Shown: positions 34,721-43,222 of the stretch, piece by piece | Layout of the letters: every line of letters begins with the position of its first letter | How positions within the stretch are numbered: the stretch's first letter is position 1 | Assembly: GCF_003030345.1 (NCBI RefSeq) | Contig: NZ_CP028158.1 | Location: 8,060,001 to 8,124,000, forward strand | Origin: Plantactinospora sp. BC1 | Lineage (GTDB): Bacteria > Actinomycetota > Actinomycetes > Mycobacteriales > Micromonosporaceae | DNA length: 64,000 nt | Reading direction: 5' to 3' | The notes under the pieces: generated by a model | Database searches by the model: none | What the model saw: the letters and a program-made list of their open reading frames with translations, nothing else | Told to the model about the DNA's origin: nothing | Translations under genes and position numbers: made by a program

Positions 34721-35473
34721 TTAATCCGGCGTTCGGTTGTAGCGGTCCATCGTGGCCTTGTTGGTCGAGGCGTCCCGGAAGACCAGTTCCCAGGGTCCGG
34801 TGTTGATGTCCATGTCCTTGCCGAACCCGACCCACTTGCCGGTCATTCGCCGACCGGTCGGCTCGACCAGCATCTGAATGGCCCCGTGATACCGGCCGCC
34901 ACGGTAGTAGCCGCTCGGGTCGGTCTGCTCGATCCAGGTGCCGGTGACGACGCTGCCGTCGACCGTCATGTCGATGGTGAGCGAACCCTCCGCGGTGTTC
35001 GGCAGGCTGCGTATCGTCAGCCGGTCGCCGTGCTGCAACACCACCACGAAATGCTGACCGACGAACGCCCCGTCCCGACCGCTGGAGAAGTACTCGTACC
35101 GGCTCAGCCAGATGCCTGAGTAGTTGCGGTGCGGACTGCCCTGCGATGACGGCGCACCAGCGGGAATCACCGGAGCGCCAGTCGGCGGCACGAGATCGTG
35201 TCCGCCCTGACCGTCTGGCGTCACGTTGGCGTATGCGGCGGCCGCGAAGCCCAGGGACTCGATGGGCAACCCGGTGACCACCTCCAGCGCACGAGCGTAG
35301 ACAGGTCGGGGGGCGGTGATCGAGCCCGACTCCCAGCGCTGCACGAGTCGCTTGTTGGCGTCGTTGGGCTGGCCGGCTCGACGGCCGGCGTCCTGGAGGG
35401 CGCGAGCAAAGTCGTCCTGACTCATCCGCATGCCCAGTCGGACGGCTCGAAGAGCACTGTTTGGCGCGGTCAT
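34721..35473 (-). CDS. XRE-type helix-turn-helix regulator with C-terminal beta-rich domain
   Basis: 250 aa. The HTH is LRAVRLGMRMSQDDFARALQ, then NKRLVQRWESGSITAP (residues 8-55). After a Pro/Gly linker comes a ~130-residue beta-rich domain (GIWLSRYEYFSSGRDG, QHGDRLTIRSLPN, GTWIEQTDPSGYY, GKWVGFGKDMDI) that may be a sensor, lipocalin-like in layout. A 13-bp palindrome touches its start codon. It is divergent from four tiny overlapping genes that it probably controls. Confidence 0.82.
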   Translation of the reverse strand: MTAPNSALRAVRLGMRMSQDDFARALQDAGRRAGQPNDANKRLVQRWESGSITAPRPVYARALEVVTGLPIESLGFAAAAYANVTPDGQGGHDLVPPTGAPVIPAGAPSSQGSPHRNYSGIWLSRYEYFSSGRDGAFVGQHFVVVLQHGDRLTIRSLPNTAEGSLTIDMTVDGSVVTGTWIEQTDPSGYYRGGRYHGAIQMLVEPTGRRMTGKWVGFGKDMDINTGPWELVFRDASTNKATMDRYNRTPD

Positions 35474-35486
35474 ACGGTCACCGTAA
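35474..35486. promoter_or_regulatory. Candidate operator of the XRE regulator
   Basis: TACGGTCACCGTA is a perfect palindrome around a central C, directly next to the regulator's start codon. Downstream, AATGTCGCC occurs twice at 11-bp spacing (35492 and 35503). Both lie in the 129-bp divergent promoter region. Confidence 0.55.
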
Positions 35487-35602
35487 CGCTAATGTCGCCG
35501 GAATGTCGCCCTCAAAGCCGTCGTTCCGTCGTCAGATGCGTCATCGCGGAGGGTAAGTGTCTCGCGACATGTTGTGTTCATGCCCTTTCCGAAGGAGGAA
35601 CG

Positions 35603-35707
35603 ATGCTGACACGAACCCGAGGATGGATCTGGCTGCGACAGCGCAGAGTGCGGGACTACCGGTGGGATGGTCGTCGGTGGGTGAGGGTGCCGGGGCCGAA
35701 GCGATGA
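35603..35707 (+). CDS. Small basic protein, first gene of a four-gene micro-operon
   Basis: 34 aa, very basic and Trp-rich: WIWLRQRRVRDYRWDGRRWV. GAAGGAGG 4 nt before the ATG is a strong ribosome binding site, which supports translation despite the size. The stop overlaps the next start (ATGA). No family recognised; the cationic, aromatic make-up could fit nucleic-acid or membrane binding. Confidence 0.6.
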   Translation: MLTRTRGWIWLRQRRVRDYRWDGRRWVRVPGPKR

Positions 35708-35832
35708 CCACGAAGCCGCCACACATCCCTCCGCCCGAGATTCCCGAACTACCCGCCGGAACCTTGCTCCGGCTGCGGTCCGGGGACTGGTACCACATCC
35801 ACGACCTGCCCTGCACCGCGTATGCGCCATGA
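35704..35832 (+). CDS. Small hypothetical protein, second gene of the micro-operon
   Basis: 42 aa, Pro-rich N terminus (KPPHIPPPEIPELPAGTLLR) and an aromatic C terminus with DWYHIHDLPC. Both ends overlap neighbours by ATGA, so translation is coupled. No family recognised. Confidence 0.6.
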   Translation: MTTKPPHIPPPEIPELPAGTLLRLRSGDWYHIHDLPCTAYAP

Positions 35833-35999
35833 CGGTGACCAAGGTCCATGCCGGCGTGACCCGGGAGGACGGCGGCCACGTCTGGGTCTGGGTCACCGGC
35901 CACGACCATCCGACCTGCTCGTGGTCGTCGGTGGAGCCGCACGCGCCCTGCATCGAGTTGATGGTCCGCCTCGACGTGCTGCGACGACATGCGCGGTGA
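35829..35999 (+). CDS. Small hypothetical protein, third gene of the micro-operon
   Basis: 56 aa. The sequence HVWVWVTGHDHPTCSW and EPHAPCIELMVRLDVL has several His and two Cys, which could bind metal. ATGA overlap with the previous gene and an 11-bp overlap with the next. No family recognised. Confidence 0.58.
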   Translation: MTVTKVHAGVTREDGGHVWVWVTGHDHPTCSWSSVEPHAPCIELMVRLDVLRRHAR

Positions 36000-36258
36000 A
36001 CCTCCGCCGCAGTCCGATGTCCTGGGGGCCGCGCGGCGTCTCGTCCGGGCACACGAGGGCGGCGGTTGTCCCGCCTGCGGCCCGGACGGCTGCCCGGTGG
36101 ACGAGTGGGCGGCGGTGGCGCTGTTCGAGGACGCGGTGGCGGCGGAGCCGACGGGACCGAAGACGCTTGACGACGTACGTCGGATCGCGGAGAGGATCCG
36201 GAGCGGCATCGATGGGGTGGGTGGGGTCGACAGGGCTGGACCGGAGCCATTTGAATAG
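35989..36258 (+). CDS. Small hypothetical protein, fourth gene of the micro-operon
   Basis: 89 aa. It has a Cys pair in GGGCPACGPDGCPVDEW and a helical, acidic C-terminal half (VALFEDAVAAEPTGPKTLDD, VRRIAERIRSGI). It overlaps the preceding gene by 11 bp. The operon ends here; the next 175 bp contain two regulatory sites of the peptide transporter. No family recognised. Confidence 0.58.
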   Translation: MRGEPPPQSDVLGAARRLVRAHEGGGCPACGPDGCPVDEWAAVALFEDAVAAEPTGPKTLDDVRRIAERIRSGIDGVGGVDRAGPEPFE

Positions 36259-36315
36259 GGCGATACACCGGTCCTCCGGTCCGGGGGAGCCCGGCGGACC
36301 GGAGAGATCGGCACC

Positions 36316-36362
36316 TGTAGCTTATTTTCACCCTCTGAACTCTGCTGTAGGTTACCTTCACG
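36316..36362 (+). promoter_or_regulatory. Paired muropeptide-regulon operators (sites 2 and 3)
   Basis: TGTAGCTTATTTTCACC (36316-36332) and TGTAGGTTACCTTCACG (36346-36362) are two copies of the 17-bp motif, 30 bp apart (about three helical turns), upstream of the peptide transporter operon. They match the sites at 2556, 40704 and 40731. Confidence 0.6.
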
Positions 36363-36433
36363 CTCCCCGCGTTCACGCAAGTCAGCCGGGTGAGCGGCGG
36401 AGCCGGTGACGGAGCAGGAAGAGGAGGGCGCTG

Positions 36434-37510
36434 GTGGGAACGCCGGAATCGACAGCGTCGTCCGCGACCCCGACGGGCGAGGCGTACCTCCAGGTGCGGG
36501 ACCTGCGGGTGCGGTTCCGCACCGAGGACGGGGTGGTGCGGGCGGTCGACGGGCTGTCGTTCGCCGTCGAGCGCGGGCGCACCCTCGGCATCGTCGGCGA
36601 GTCGGGCTCGGGCAAGAGCGTCACCAGCCTGGCCGTGCTCGGCCTGCACGACCCGAGGCGTACGGAGATCAGCGGCGAGATCCTCGTCGGTGGGCGGGAC
36701 ATCGTGGGGCTGTCCGATGCGGAGTGCCGCAGACTGCGCGGCCGGGACATGGCGATGGTCTTCCAGGATCCGCTCTCCGCACTGCACCCCTACTATCCGG
36801 TGGGCCGGCAGATCGCCGAGGCGTACCGGGTGCACCATCCCGGTGCCGGTCGCCAGGCCGCCCGGCGACGTGCGGTTGAGATGCTGGGCCGGGTCGGCAT
36901 CCCACAGCCGGAGCGCCGGGTCGACGACTACCCGCACGAGTTCTCCGGCGGGATGCGGCAGCGGGTGATGATCGCCATGGCGCTGGTCAACGACCCGGAT
37001 CTGCTGGTCGCCGACGAGCCGACCACCGCGCTGGACGTCACCGTGCAGGCGCAGATCCTCGATCTGCTCGCCGACCTCCAGTCGGAGTTCAACTCGGCGA
37101 TCGTGCTGATCACCCACGATCTCGGCGTGGTCAGTCAGGTCGCCGACGACGTACTCGTGATGTACGCCGGCCGGGCCGTCGAGCACGGCAGTGTCGAGCA
37201 GGTGCTGCGCCGGCCGCAGCACCCGTACACCTGGGGGTTGCTCTCCAGCGTGCCGTCGTTGCACGGCGACGCGGACGCGGACCTGGTGCCGATCCGGGGC
37301 AACCCGCCGAGCCTGATCAACCTGCCGCCCGGCTGCGCGTTCCACCCCCGCTGCCGGTACGCCGACCGCACCGGCGGACGCGCCTCGACGGAGGTCCCCG
37401 AGCTGCTGCCGGTGGCCGAGGCCGGTCACCGGGTCGCCTGTCACCTGCCCGAGGCCGACCGGCAGCGCTACTACGCCGACGAGATCGCCCGGGTGGGGGT
37501 GGCGCGATGA
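36434..37510 (+). CDS. Peptide ABC transporter ATPase (DppD/OppD family)
   Basis: 358 aa. Walker [13 protein letters not shown]-loop [12 protein letters not shown], signature [12 protein letters not shown], Walker [13 protein letters not shown] and H-loop LITHDLGVV are all canonical. The C-terminal oligopeptide-transporter Cys motif [13 protein letters not shown], as in iron-sulfur-binding DppD proteins, is present. It energises uptake of peptides. GTG start after GAGGAGGG. ATGA overlap with the next ATPase gene. A pair of 17-bp operators lies upstream. The order D-F-C-B, then the binding protein, is unusual; many dpp operons begin with the binding protein. Confidence 0.92.
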   Translation: MGTPESTASSATPTGEAYLQVRDLRVRFRTEDGVVRAVDGLSFAVERGRTLGIVGESGSGKSVTSLAVLGLHDPRRTEISGEILVGGRDIVGLSDAECRRLRGRDMAMVFQDPLSALHPYYPVGRQIAEAYRVHHPGAGRQAARRRAVEMLGRVGIPQPERRVDDYPHEFSGGMRQRVMIAMALVNDPDLLVADEPTTALDVTVQAQILDLLADLQSEFNSAIVLITHDLGVVSQVADDVLVMYAGRAVEHGSVEQVLRRPQHPYTWGLLSSVPSLHGDADADLVPIRGNPPSLINLPPGCAFHPRCRYADRTGGRASTEVPELLPVAEAGHRVACHLPEADRQRYYADEIARVGVAR

Positions 37511-38535
37511 GAGCGGACCAGCGGATCGAAGCGGCACCGGGGTCTGTCGATCTCTCCACCGAGCCACTGCTGACCGTGACCGGGCTGACCAAGCACTTCC
37601 CGGTGCGCTCCGGGTGGCGCCGTCGTGGCCTGGTGCGGGCGGTGGACGGGCTGGACTTCGAGGTCCGGGCGGGGGAGACCCTCGGCCTGGTCGGCGAGTC
37701 GGGCTGCGGCAAGACCACCACCGGCCGGCTGCTGGTCCGGCTGCTGGAGCCGACCGCCGGCAAGATCGTCTTCGAGGGGCGGGACATCACGCACGCCTCC
37801 CGGGGCGAGCTGCGACCGCTCCGCCAGGACCTCCAGATCATTTTCCAGGACCCGTACGCCTCGCTGAATCCCCGGCACACCGTCGGGCGGATCGTGGCGA
37901 TGCCGTTGCAGGTCAACGGGATCGCACCGCCCGGCGGGGTGAAGCAGCGCGTCCGTGAGCTGCTCGAACTGGTCGGGTTGAACCCCGAGCACTACAACCG
38001 CTATCCGCACGAGTTCTCCGGCGGGCAGCGGCAGCGGATCGGGATCGCCCGCGCGCTGGCCCTGCGGCCGAAGCTCGTCGTCGCCGACGAGCCGGTCTCC
38101 GCGCTGGACGTGTCGATCCAGGCGCAGGTGGTCAACCTCCTCCGCGACCTGCAACGGGAACTGGATCTCGCCTTCGTCTTCATCGCACACGACCTCGCCG
38201 TGGTCCGGCACTTCTGCCAGCGGATCGCGGTGATGTACCTCGGGAAGATCGTGGAGACCGGGGACCGGGTGGAGATCTACCAGCGGCCACGGCATCCGTA
38301 CACCCGGGCGCTGCTCTCCGCCGTACCGGACGTGACGAAACTGGGGCCGGCGGGGCGGATCCGGCTCAGCGGGGACGTACCGACGCCGCTGGATCCGCCG
38401 TCCGGCTGCCGGTTCCGTACCCGCTGCTGGAAGGCCCGGGAGATCTGCGCGACCGAGGAGCCGGCACTCATCGGGTACCCGGGCGGTGGCGGCGCGGTGG
38501 CCTGCCACTTCCCGGAGGAGGGCGAGCTGTCATGA
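37507..38535 (+). CDS. Peptide ABC transporter ATPase (DppF/OppF family)
   Basis: 342 aa. Walker [13 protein letters not shown]-loop [12 protein letters not shown], signature [12 protein letters not shown], Walker [12 protein letters not shown] and H-loop FIAHDLAVV mark the second ATPase of the Dpp/Opp group; the Cys-rich tail [14 protein letters not shown] follows. The stop lies inside the first copy of a 19-bp tandem repeat. Before expansion of that repeat its TGA would probably have overlapped the permease start. Confidence 0.92.
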   Translation: MRADQRIEAAPGSVDLSTEPLLTVTGLTKHFPVRSGWRRRGLVRAVDGLDFEVRAGETLGLVGESGCGKTTTGRLLVRLLEPTAGKIVFEGRDITHASRGELRPLRQDLQIIFQDPYASLNPRHTVGRIVAMPLQVNGIAPPGGVKQRVRELLELVGLNPEHYNRYPHEFSGGQRQRIGIARALALRPKLVVADEPVSALDVSIQAQVVNLLRDLQRELDLAFVFIAHDLAVVRHFCQRIAVMYLGKIVETGDRVEIYQRPRHPYTRALLSAVPDVTKLGPAGRIRLSGDVPTPLDPPSGCRFRTRCWKAREICATEEPALIGYPGGGGAVACHFPEEGELS

Positions 38536-38596
38536 GTGAGGCGAGCTGTCGTGAGTGAGGCGAGCTGTCATGAGTGAGGCGAGCTGTCGTGAGTGA
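38521..38596 (+). repeat. 19-bp tandem repeat across the ATPase/permease junction, four copies
   Basis: GGCGAGCTGTCATGAGTGA repeats at 38521, 38540, 38559 and 38578. Copies 1 and 3 have ATG and copies 2 and 4 have GTG at the same place. Copy 1 contains the stop of the ATPase gene and copy 4 the start of the permease gene. Copies 1 and 3 each encode an 8-residue mini-ORF (MSEASCRE, stop). Confidence 0.95.
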
Positions 38597-39647
38597 GCAG
38601 CAGATCACGGCACAGGTGGGGGCGGTCGCGGCCGGAATCGGCCCGGCGGCGCCGGCTCCGGAGGACGTACCGGACGGCACGCCACCGGAGGGGAGCGTCG
38701 CCAAGGCGGTCGAGGCGGCCGAGATCGTCGGCCGGTCGCCGGGGCAGCTCGCCTGGCGGCGGTTGCGCCGGGACAGGGTGGCGCTGGTCAGCGGGGCGGT
38801 ACTGGTCTTCTTCGTGCTGCTGGCGGCCGCCGCGCCGCTGGTGGCCCGGCTCTACGGCAAGGGTCCGGAGGACCGGTTCCCGGAACGGCTGGACCGCAAC
38901 GGCTTCCCGCTCGGCTACGCCGGAGTCTCCGGCGAGCACTGGTTCGGCATCCAGCCGGGGATCGGGCGGGACATCTTCATCCAGGTGGTCTACGGGCTGC
39001 GTACCTCGTTGATGATCGCCTTTACCGCCGCCGTGCTGACGATCGCGCTCGGCGTGGTGATCGGCATCCTGGCCGGGTACGTCGGCGGCTGGCTCGACGC
39101 CATGATCACCTGGATCATCGACCTGGCGCTCGCCTTCCCGTTCTACATCTTCTGCTTCGCGTTCGTGCCGCTCGCGGTGAACCAGTTCTACGGGCCGCGC
39201 GACGAGGTGGCGTCCTGGTTCCGGCCGGCGCTACTAGTGTTGATCTTCGTACTCTTCAACTGGACCATCTCCGCCCGGCTGGTCCGCGGTCAGGTGCTCT
39301 CGCTGCGCGAGCGGGAGTTCGTCGAGGCGGCCCGGGCCTCCGGGGCGGGGCTGGGGCACATCCTGTTCCGGCAGCTCCTGCCGAACCTCTGGGCGCCGAT
39401 CCTGGTGACCTTCTCGCTGAACGTGCCGGCCCTGATCACGGCGGAGGCGGCGCTGTCCTTCCTCGGCATCGGGGTGTTGGAACCGACCCCCGACCTCGGC
39501 CGGTTGATCAACGACAGCGTGCGCTACATCCGGGACGTACCGAGCTTCACCATCGTGGGCGGGACCACGCTCTTCCTGCTGGTGCTGGCGTTCAACCTCT
39601 TCGGCGACTCGCTGCGCGACGCGCTCGACCCGAAGTCGAGCAGGTAG
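38589..39647 (+). CDS. Peptide ABC transporter permease (DppC family)
   Basis: 352 aa. After a ~60-residue cytoplasmic tail there are about six membrane helices. The family EAA loop reads REFVEAARASGAGLGHILFR (coupling to the ATPases). The GTG at 38589, in the fourth 19-bp repeat, is the most likely start; GTG at 38574 is in frame but reads out of the repeat phase. A typical DppC end, LFGDSLRDALDPK, is present. Confidence 0.9.
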   Translation: MSEQQITAQVGAVAAGIGPAAPAPEDVPDGTPPEGSVAKAVEAAEIVGRSPGQLAWRRLRRDRVALVSGAVLVFFVLLAAAAPLVARLYGKGPEDRFPERLDRNGFPLGYAGVSGEHWFGIQPGIGRDIFIQVVYGLRTSLMIAFTAAVLTIALGVVIGILAGYVGGWLDAMITWIIDLALAFPFYIFCFAFVPLAVNQFYGPRDEVASWFRPALLVLIFVLFNWTISARLVRGQVLSLREREFVEAARASGAGLGHILFRQLLPNLWAPILVTFSLNVPALITAEAALSFLGIGVLEPTPDLGRLINDSVRYIRDVPSFTIVGGTTLFLLVLAFNLFGDSLRDALDPKSSR

Positions 39648-39659
39648 GAGGGGTCGGAC

Positions 39660-40658
39660 GTGCTGCGATTCGTGGTCAAGAAGATCCTGCTGGCGCTGAC
39701 TACCCTGCTCGCGGTCAGCGTGATCACCTTCGGGATGTTCTTCGCGGTGCCGAACAACCCGGCCGAGCTGATGTGCGGGGACAGCAAGAACGTCTGTAGC
39801 CCGGAGCGGATCGAGATGATCGAACGCCGGATGGGGCTCGACCGGTCGATTCCGGTGCAGTACGGCGACTTCATGCGCGGCATCTTCGTCGGTCGTACCA
39901 TCGGCTCCGGCGAGACCGCCCGGGACTGTCCGGCGCCCTGCCTCGGCTTCTCGTTCCGCAACGACGAGCCGGTGACCGGGATCGTCGGGCGTACCCTGCC
40001 GGTGACCCTGAGCATCGTCTTCGGCGCGGCCGTGGTCTGGCTGCTGCTCGGCATCTCGATCGGGATGGTCTCGGCGTTGCGCCGGGGGACCGCCTTCGAC
40101 CGGCTGGCGGTCGGCACCTCGCTGGTCGGCGCCTCCATGCCGATCCTGCTCTTCGGGCCGCTGCTGCTGATCGGCCTGGTCTACGAGACCGGCCTGCTGG
40201 GCTATCCGCGCTACACCCCGTTGACCGAGAATCCGCTGGCCTGGGCGTCGGCGATGATCCTGCCCTGGTTCGCGCTCGGCTTCCTCAATTCCGCGACCTA
40301 CGCCCGGCTGGCCCGGGCGCAGATGCTGGAGACTCTCTCCGAGGACTTCGTCCGGACCGCGCGGGCCAAGGGACTGAGCAAAATCACCGTGTACGGCCGG
40401 CACGCGCTGCGCGCCGCGATCACCCCGATCATCACGATCGCCGGTCTGGACCTCGGCGCCTACCTCGGCGGCACGGTCATCACCGAGACGGTCTTCGGGT
40501 TCACCGGGCTCGGCAAGACGGCGCTGAACGCGGCGCTCAACCTGGACATGCCGATCGTGATGGCGACGGTGCTGCTCGCCGCCGTCTTCGTGGTCGCCGC
40601 CAACGTCCTGGTCGACGTGCTCTACGCGGTGGTCGACCCCCGGGTCCGGCTCGGATGA
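39660..40658 (+). CDS. Peptide ABC transporter permease (DppB family)
   Basis: 332 aa. N-terminal helix KKILLALTTLLAVSVITFGM, the periplasmic loop with NPAELMCGDSKNVC and ARDCPAPC (extra Cys pairs that may form disulfides), and the EAA loop EDFVRTARAKGLSKITVYGR. The tail VDVLYAVVDPRVRLG is standard for DppB. GTG start after GGAGGGG. Confidence 0.91.
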   Translation: MLRFVVKKILLALTTLLAVSVITFGMFFAVPNNPAELMCGDSKNVCSPERIEMIERRMGLDRSIPVQYGDFMRGIFVGRTIGSGETARDCPAPCLGFSFRNDEPVTGIVGRTLPVTLSIVFGAAVVWLLLGISIGMVSALRRGTAFDRLAVGTSLVGASMPILLFGPLLLIGLVYETGLLGYPRYTPLTENPLAWASAMILPWFALGFLNSATYARLARAQMLETLSEDFVRTARAKGLSKITVYGRHALRAAITPIITIAGLDLGAYLGGTVITETVFGFTGLGKTALNAALNLDMPIVMATVLLAAVFVVAANVLVDVLYAVVDPRVRLG

Positions 40659-40703
40659 CCGTCCGGTGGCGGGTGCGGAAACGTTGTCCCATCGTTACTG
40701 CTA

Positions 40704-40747
40704 TGAAACTTACCTTCAAGTTCCTTTGAGTGAATATTTCCTTCAAC
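40704..40747 (+). promoter_or_regulatory. Paired muropeptide-regulon operators (sites 4 and 5)
   Basis: TGAAACTTACCTTCAAG (40704-40720) and TGAATATTTCCTTCAAC (40731-40747) are the best matches to the 17-bp consensus, 27 bp apart, in the 137-bp gap before the binding-protein gene. This indicates a separate regulated promoter for the binding protein. Confidence 0.65.
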
Positions 40748-40795
40748 AGATCGATGCCGATCCGACCTGCGGGAACGAGACCAGGAGGACTTCCT

Positions 40796-42556
40796 ATGCG
40801 ACCCAGGCTCGCGGTGGCCGCGACGAGCGCCGCGCTCGTACTCGCGACCAGTGCGCTGGCCGCCTGCTCGGAGAACACCGGCGAGAACGGTGACTCCGAC
40901 AACGGCGGCGGCAAGCAGTTCACCAGCTCGATCGCGACCGACCCGAAGGACTCACAGGGGCCGGCGGCCGAGGTGTCCGGGGCGAAGCCCGGCGGCACGC
41001 TGAAGCTGATCCAGGAGGAGGACTTCGAGCACCTGGACCCGCAGCGGACCTACACCTTCTTCGGGATGTCGATCCAGCAGATGTTCCTCCGGACGCTGAC
41101 CGTCTTCAAGGAGGACGGCAACGGCAACGTACTGCTCGTCGGTGACCTCGCCACCGACCCCGGCAAGGACGTCAACAAGGACTGCAAGACCTGGGAGTAC
41201 ACCCTCAAGGAGGGGGTGAAGTTCGAGGACGGTACGCCGATCAGGGCGGCCGACGTGGCGTACGGGATCGCCCGCTCCTTCGAGGAGAGCATCGACGGCG
41301 GGCCGACGTACATCCAGGAGTGGCTGGCCGACAACGCGACGTACAACGCGAACTACAAGGGGCCGTACACCTCGGGCATCGACGACGTCCCCGGGCTGGT
41401 CGTGCGCGGCGACCGTACGCTGATCTTCAACTTCGCCAAGCCGCACTGCGACCTGCCGTTCGCGCTCTCGCTGCCGACCTCGGTACCGGTGCCGAAGGCC
41501 CAGGACACCCGGACCGAGTACGACCGCCGGGTCGTCTCCTCCGGGCCGTACAAGATCAAGGAGTACATCAAGGACACCCGGTTCGTGCTGGAGCGCAACC
41601 CGAACTGGGACCCGAAGACCGACCCGCTGCGGCACGCCTACCCGGACGCCATCGAGGTCGAGATCGGCCCGAACGACACCGCCGCGACCGAGCGGGCGCT
41701 CGCCAGCCAGGGCGCCGACCAGTTCGCTGTCGCCTGGGACGAGGTCCCGCAGGCGCTGGTCAACCAGGTGCTCGGCGACACCTCGCTCGGTGAGCGGGCG
41801 CTGCGCAAGACCGCCCCGTCGGTCTGGTACCTGAGCATCAACAACGAGCGGATCAAGGACGTGAAGATCCGTCAGGCGATCGCGTACGCCATCGACAAGC
41901 AGGGCATCCTCGCCACCCAGGGCGGCGACGCCTCCGGCAAGCTGACCCACACCCTGCTGGCCGACACCACCATCGGCCGGACGGCGTACCCGAACCCGTA
42001 CGACGGCGGGCCGACCGGCAACCCGGAGAAGGCCAAGGAGTTGCTCGGCGGGCAGAAGCCCAAGCTGGTCTTCATGTCCCGGAACAGTGCCTTCGGCCAG
42101 CAGACCGCGCCGATCGTGGAGCAGAGCCTGGAGCGGGCCGGCTTCGACGTCACCGTGCAGTACGTCGACCAGCCGACCCACAACCCGACGGCCCGGACCC
42201 GGGGCAACCCGTACGACATCTACCTGTCGAACTGGGCGGCGGACTGGCCGAGCGCGGTCTCGACGATCCCGGTGCTCTGGGACGGCCGCAAGCTCGGGCC
42301 GCAGGGCAACTCCAACGTGTCGTACTTCAACGCCGACGACGTGAACGCCGAGATCGACCGGGTGAGCAACCTACCGGCCGGCGAGGCGGGACCGGAGTGG
42401 GCCAAGCTCGACCAGATGATCATGGAGAAGTACGTCCCGGTCGTGCCGATCTACCAGGACAACAGCTTCCTGGTCACCGGCAGCAAGGTCGGTGGCCTGA
42501 TCATCTCCGAGCAGTTCGGCACCCCGGTCTTCTACAACGCCCACATCAAGCAGTAG
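40796..42556 (+). CDS. Peptide-binding lipoprotein (SBP family 5, DppA/OppA-like)
   Basis: 586 aa. Signal peptide with lipobox LAAC (Cys at residue 24), followed by an acidic Gly-rich spacer, so the mature protein is anchored to the outer face of the membrane. The family-5 domain shows KLIQEEDFEHLDPQRTY, TWEYTLKEGVKFEDGTPI and DVAYGIARSFE. AGGAGG 7 nt upstream fixes the ATG at 40796 over an open frame starting at 40730. Family 5 proteins bind di- and oligopeptides; with the shared operators, cell-wall peptides are the best guess. Confidence 0.93.
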   Translation: MRPRLAVAATSAALVLATSALAACSENTGENGDSDNGGGKQFTSSIATDPKDSQGPAAEVSGAKPGGTLKLIQEEDFEHLDPQRTYTFFGMSIQQMFLRTLTVFKEDGNGNVLLVGDLATDPGKDVNKDCKTWEYTLKEGVKFEDGTPIRAADVAYGIARSFEESIDGGPTYIQEWLADNATYNANYKGPYTSGIDDVPGLVVRGDRTLIFNFAKPHCDLPFALSLPTSVPVPKAQDTRTEYDRRVVSSGPYKIKEYIKDTRFVLERNPNWDPKTDPLRHAYPDAIEVEIGPNDTAATERALASQGADQFAVAWDEVPQALVNQVLGDTSLGERALRKTAPSVWYLSINNERIKDVKIRQAIAYAIDKQGILATQGGDASGKLTHTLLADTTIGRTAYPNPYDGGPTGNPEKAKELLGGQKPKLVFMSRNSAFGQQTAPIVEQSLERAGFDVTVQYVDQPTHNPTARTRGNPYDIYLSNWAADWPSAVSTIPVLWDGRKLGPQGNSNVSYFNADDVNAEIDRVSNLPAGEAGPEWAKLDQMIMEKYVPVVPIYQDNSFLVTGSKVGGLIISEQFGTPVFYNAHIKQ

Positions 42557-42569
42557 TCCGGGTCCGGGC

Positions 42570-42600
42570 GGGGCCTCTCCGGTGCATCCGGAGGGGCCCC
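42570..42600 (+). terminator. Hairpin after the binding-protein gene
   Basis: GGGGCCTCTCCGG and CCGGAGGGGCCCC pair in 12 of 13 positions around TGCAT. It lies between convergent genes and probably works both ways. Confidence 0.75.
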
Positions 42601-42608
42601 GGCTCGGC

Positions 42609-43097
42609 TCAGCGCCAGCCGTACCCGGTGCGCAGCGCCCGGCCGACCAGGTCGAAGCGGGCCCGGTCCAACACCGCGCCCTCCCGCCGGATGCTGTCCT
42701 CGCGCATCGTCAGCACCCGGTCGAGCCGGACCCAACTCGGCCGGTTGTCCCGGTCCCACTCGCCGGGGCCGAGGGCGAGCCAGTGCCGCTGACCGTCCCG
42801 GTCGCTCTTGCTGGAGAGCATCAACCCGAAGAGGGTCCGGCTGACCCGCCCGACCACCAGCACCGGACGGTCCTTGCCCTGGCGCGGATCGTCCTCGTAG
42901 GACACCCAGGTCCAGACGATCTCGCCCGGGTCGGCCTGTCCGTCCAGCTCGGGGGCGTAGACCAGCTCCCGGCGCTGCAACGCGGAGACCTGGCGTCGCC
43001 GTGCGAGCTGGGCGGGGACGGGTCCGGCGCTGCGAGCGGGGGCACGCCGGGTCACCCGGCTGACGGTCGCGGTCACGCCCTTCCAGAGATTCGCCAC
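42609..43097 (-). CDS. PemK/MazF-like protein, no partner antitoxin
   Basis: 162 aa. From about residue 55 the sequence follows the PemK/MazF barrel: GEIVWTWVSYEDDPRQGKDR, PVLVVGR, then WLALGPGEWDRD and RLDRVLTMREDSI. The first ~50 residues are a basic tail not found in classical MazF. No antitoxin-sized gene is adjacent, so it is a solitary toxin-like protein, possibly inactive or controlled differently. GTG start with a poor ribosome binding site. Confidence 0.75.
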   Translation of the reverse strand: MANLWKGVTATVSRVTRRAPARSAGPVPAQLARRRQVSALQRRELVYAPELDGQADPGEIVWTWVSYEDDPRQGKDRPVLVVGRVSRTLFGLMLSSKSDRDGQRHWLALGPGEWDRDNRPSWVRLDRVLTMREDSIRREGAVLDRARFDLVGRALRTGYGWR

Positions 43098-43120
43098 GGC
43101 GGAACCCTACCCGTCGCCGT

Positions 43121-43168
43121 CGCGCCGATCCGGCCCGGCTCGATCGCGCCGATCCGGCCCGGCTCGAT
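43121..43168. repeat. 24-bp tandem duplication
   Basis: A 24-bp unit beginning CGCGCCGATCCGGCCC is repeated exactly twice (43121-43144 and 43145-43168) between two minus-strand genes. Non-coding. Confidence 0.9.
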
Positions 43169-43222
43169 CGATCGGAGCCGGACCGGAAGGAACCGGGCGG
43201 TACCAGCGCGAGGGCCGGCGGT

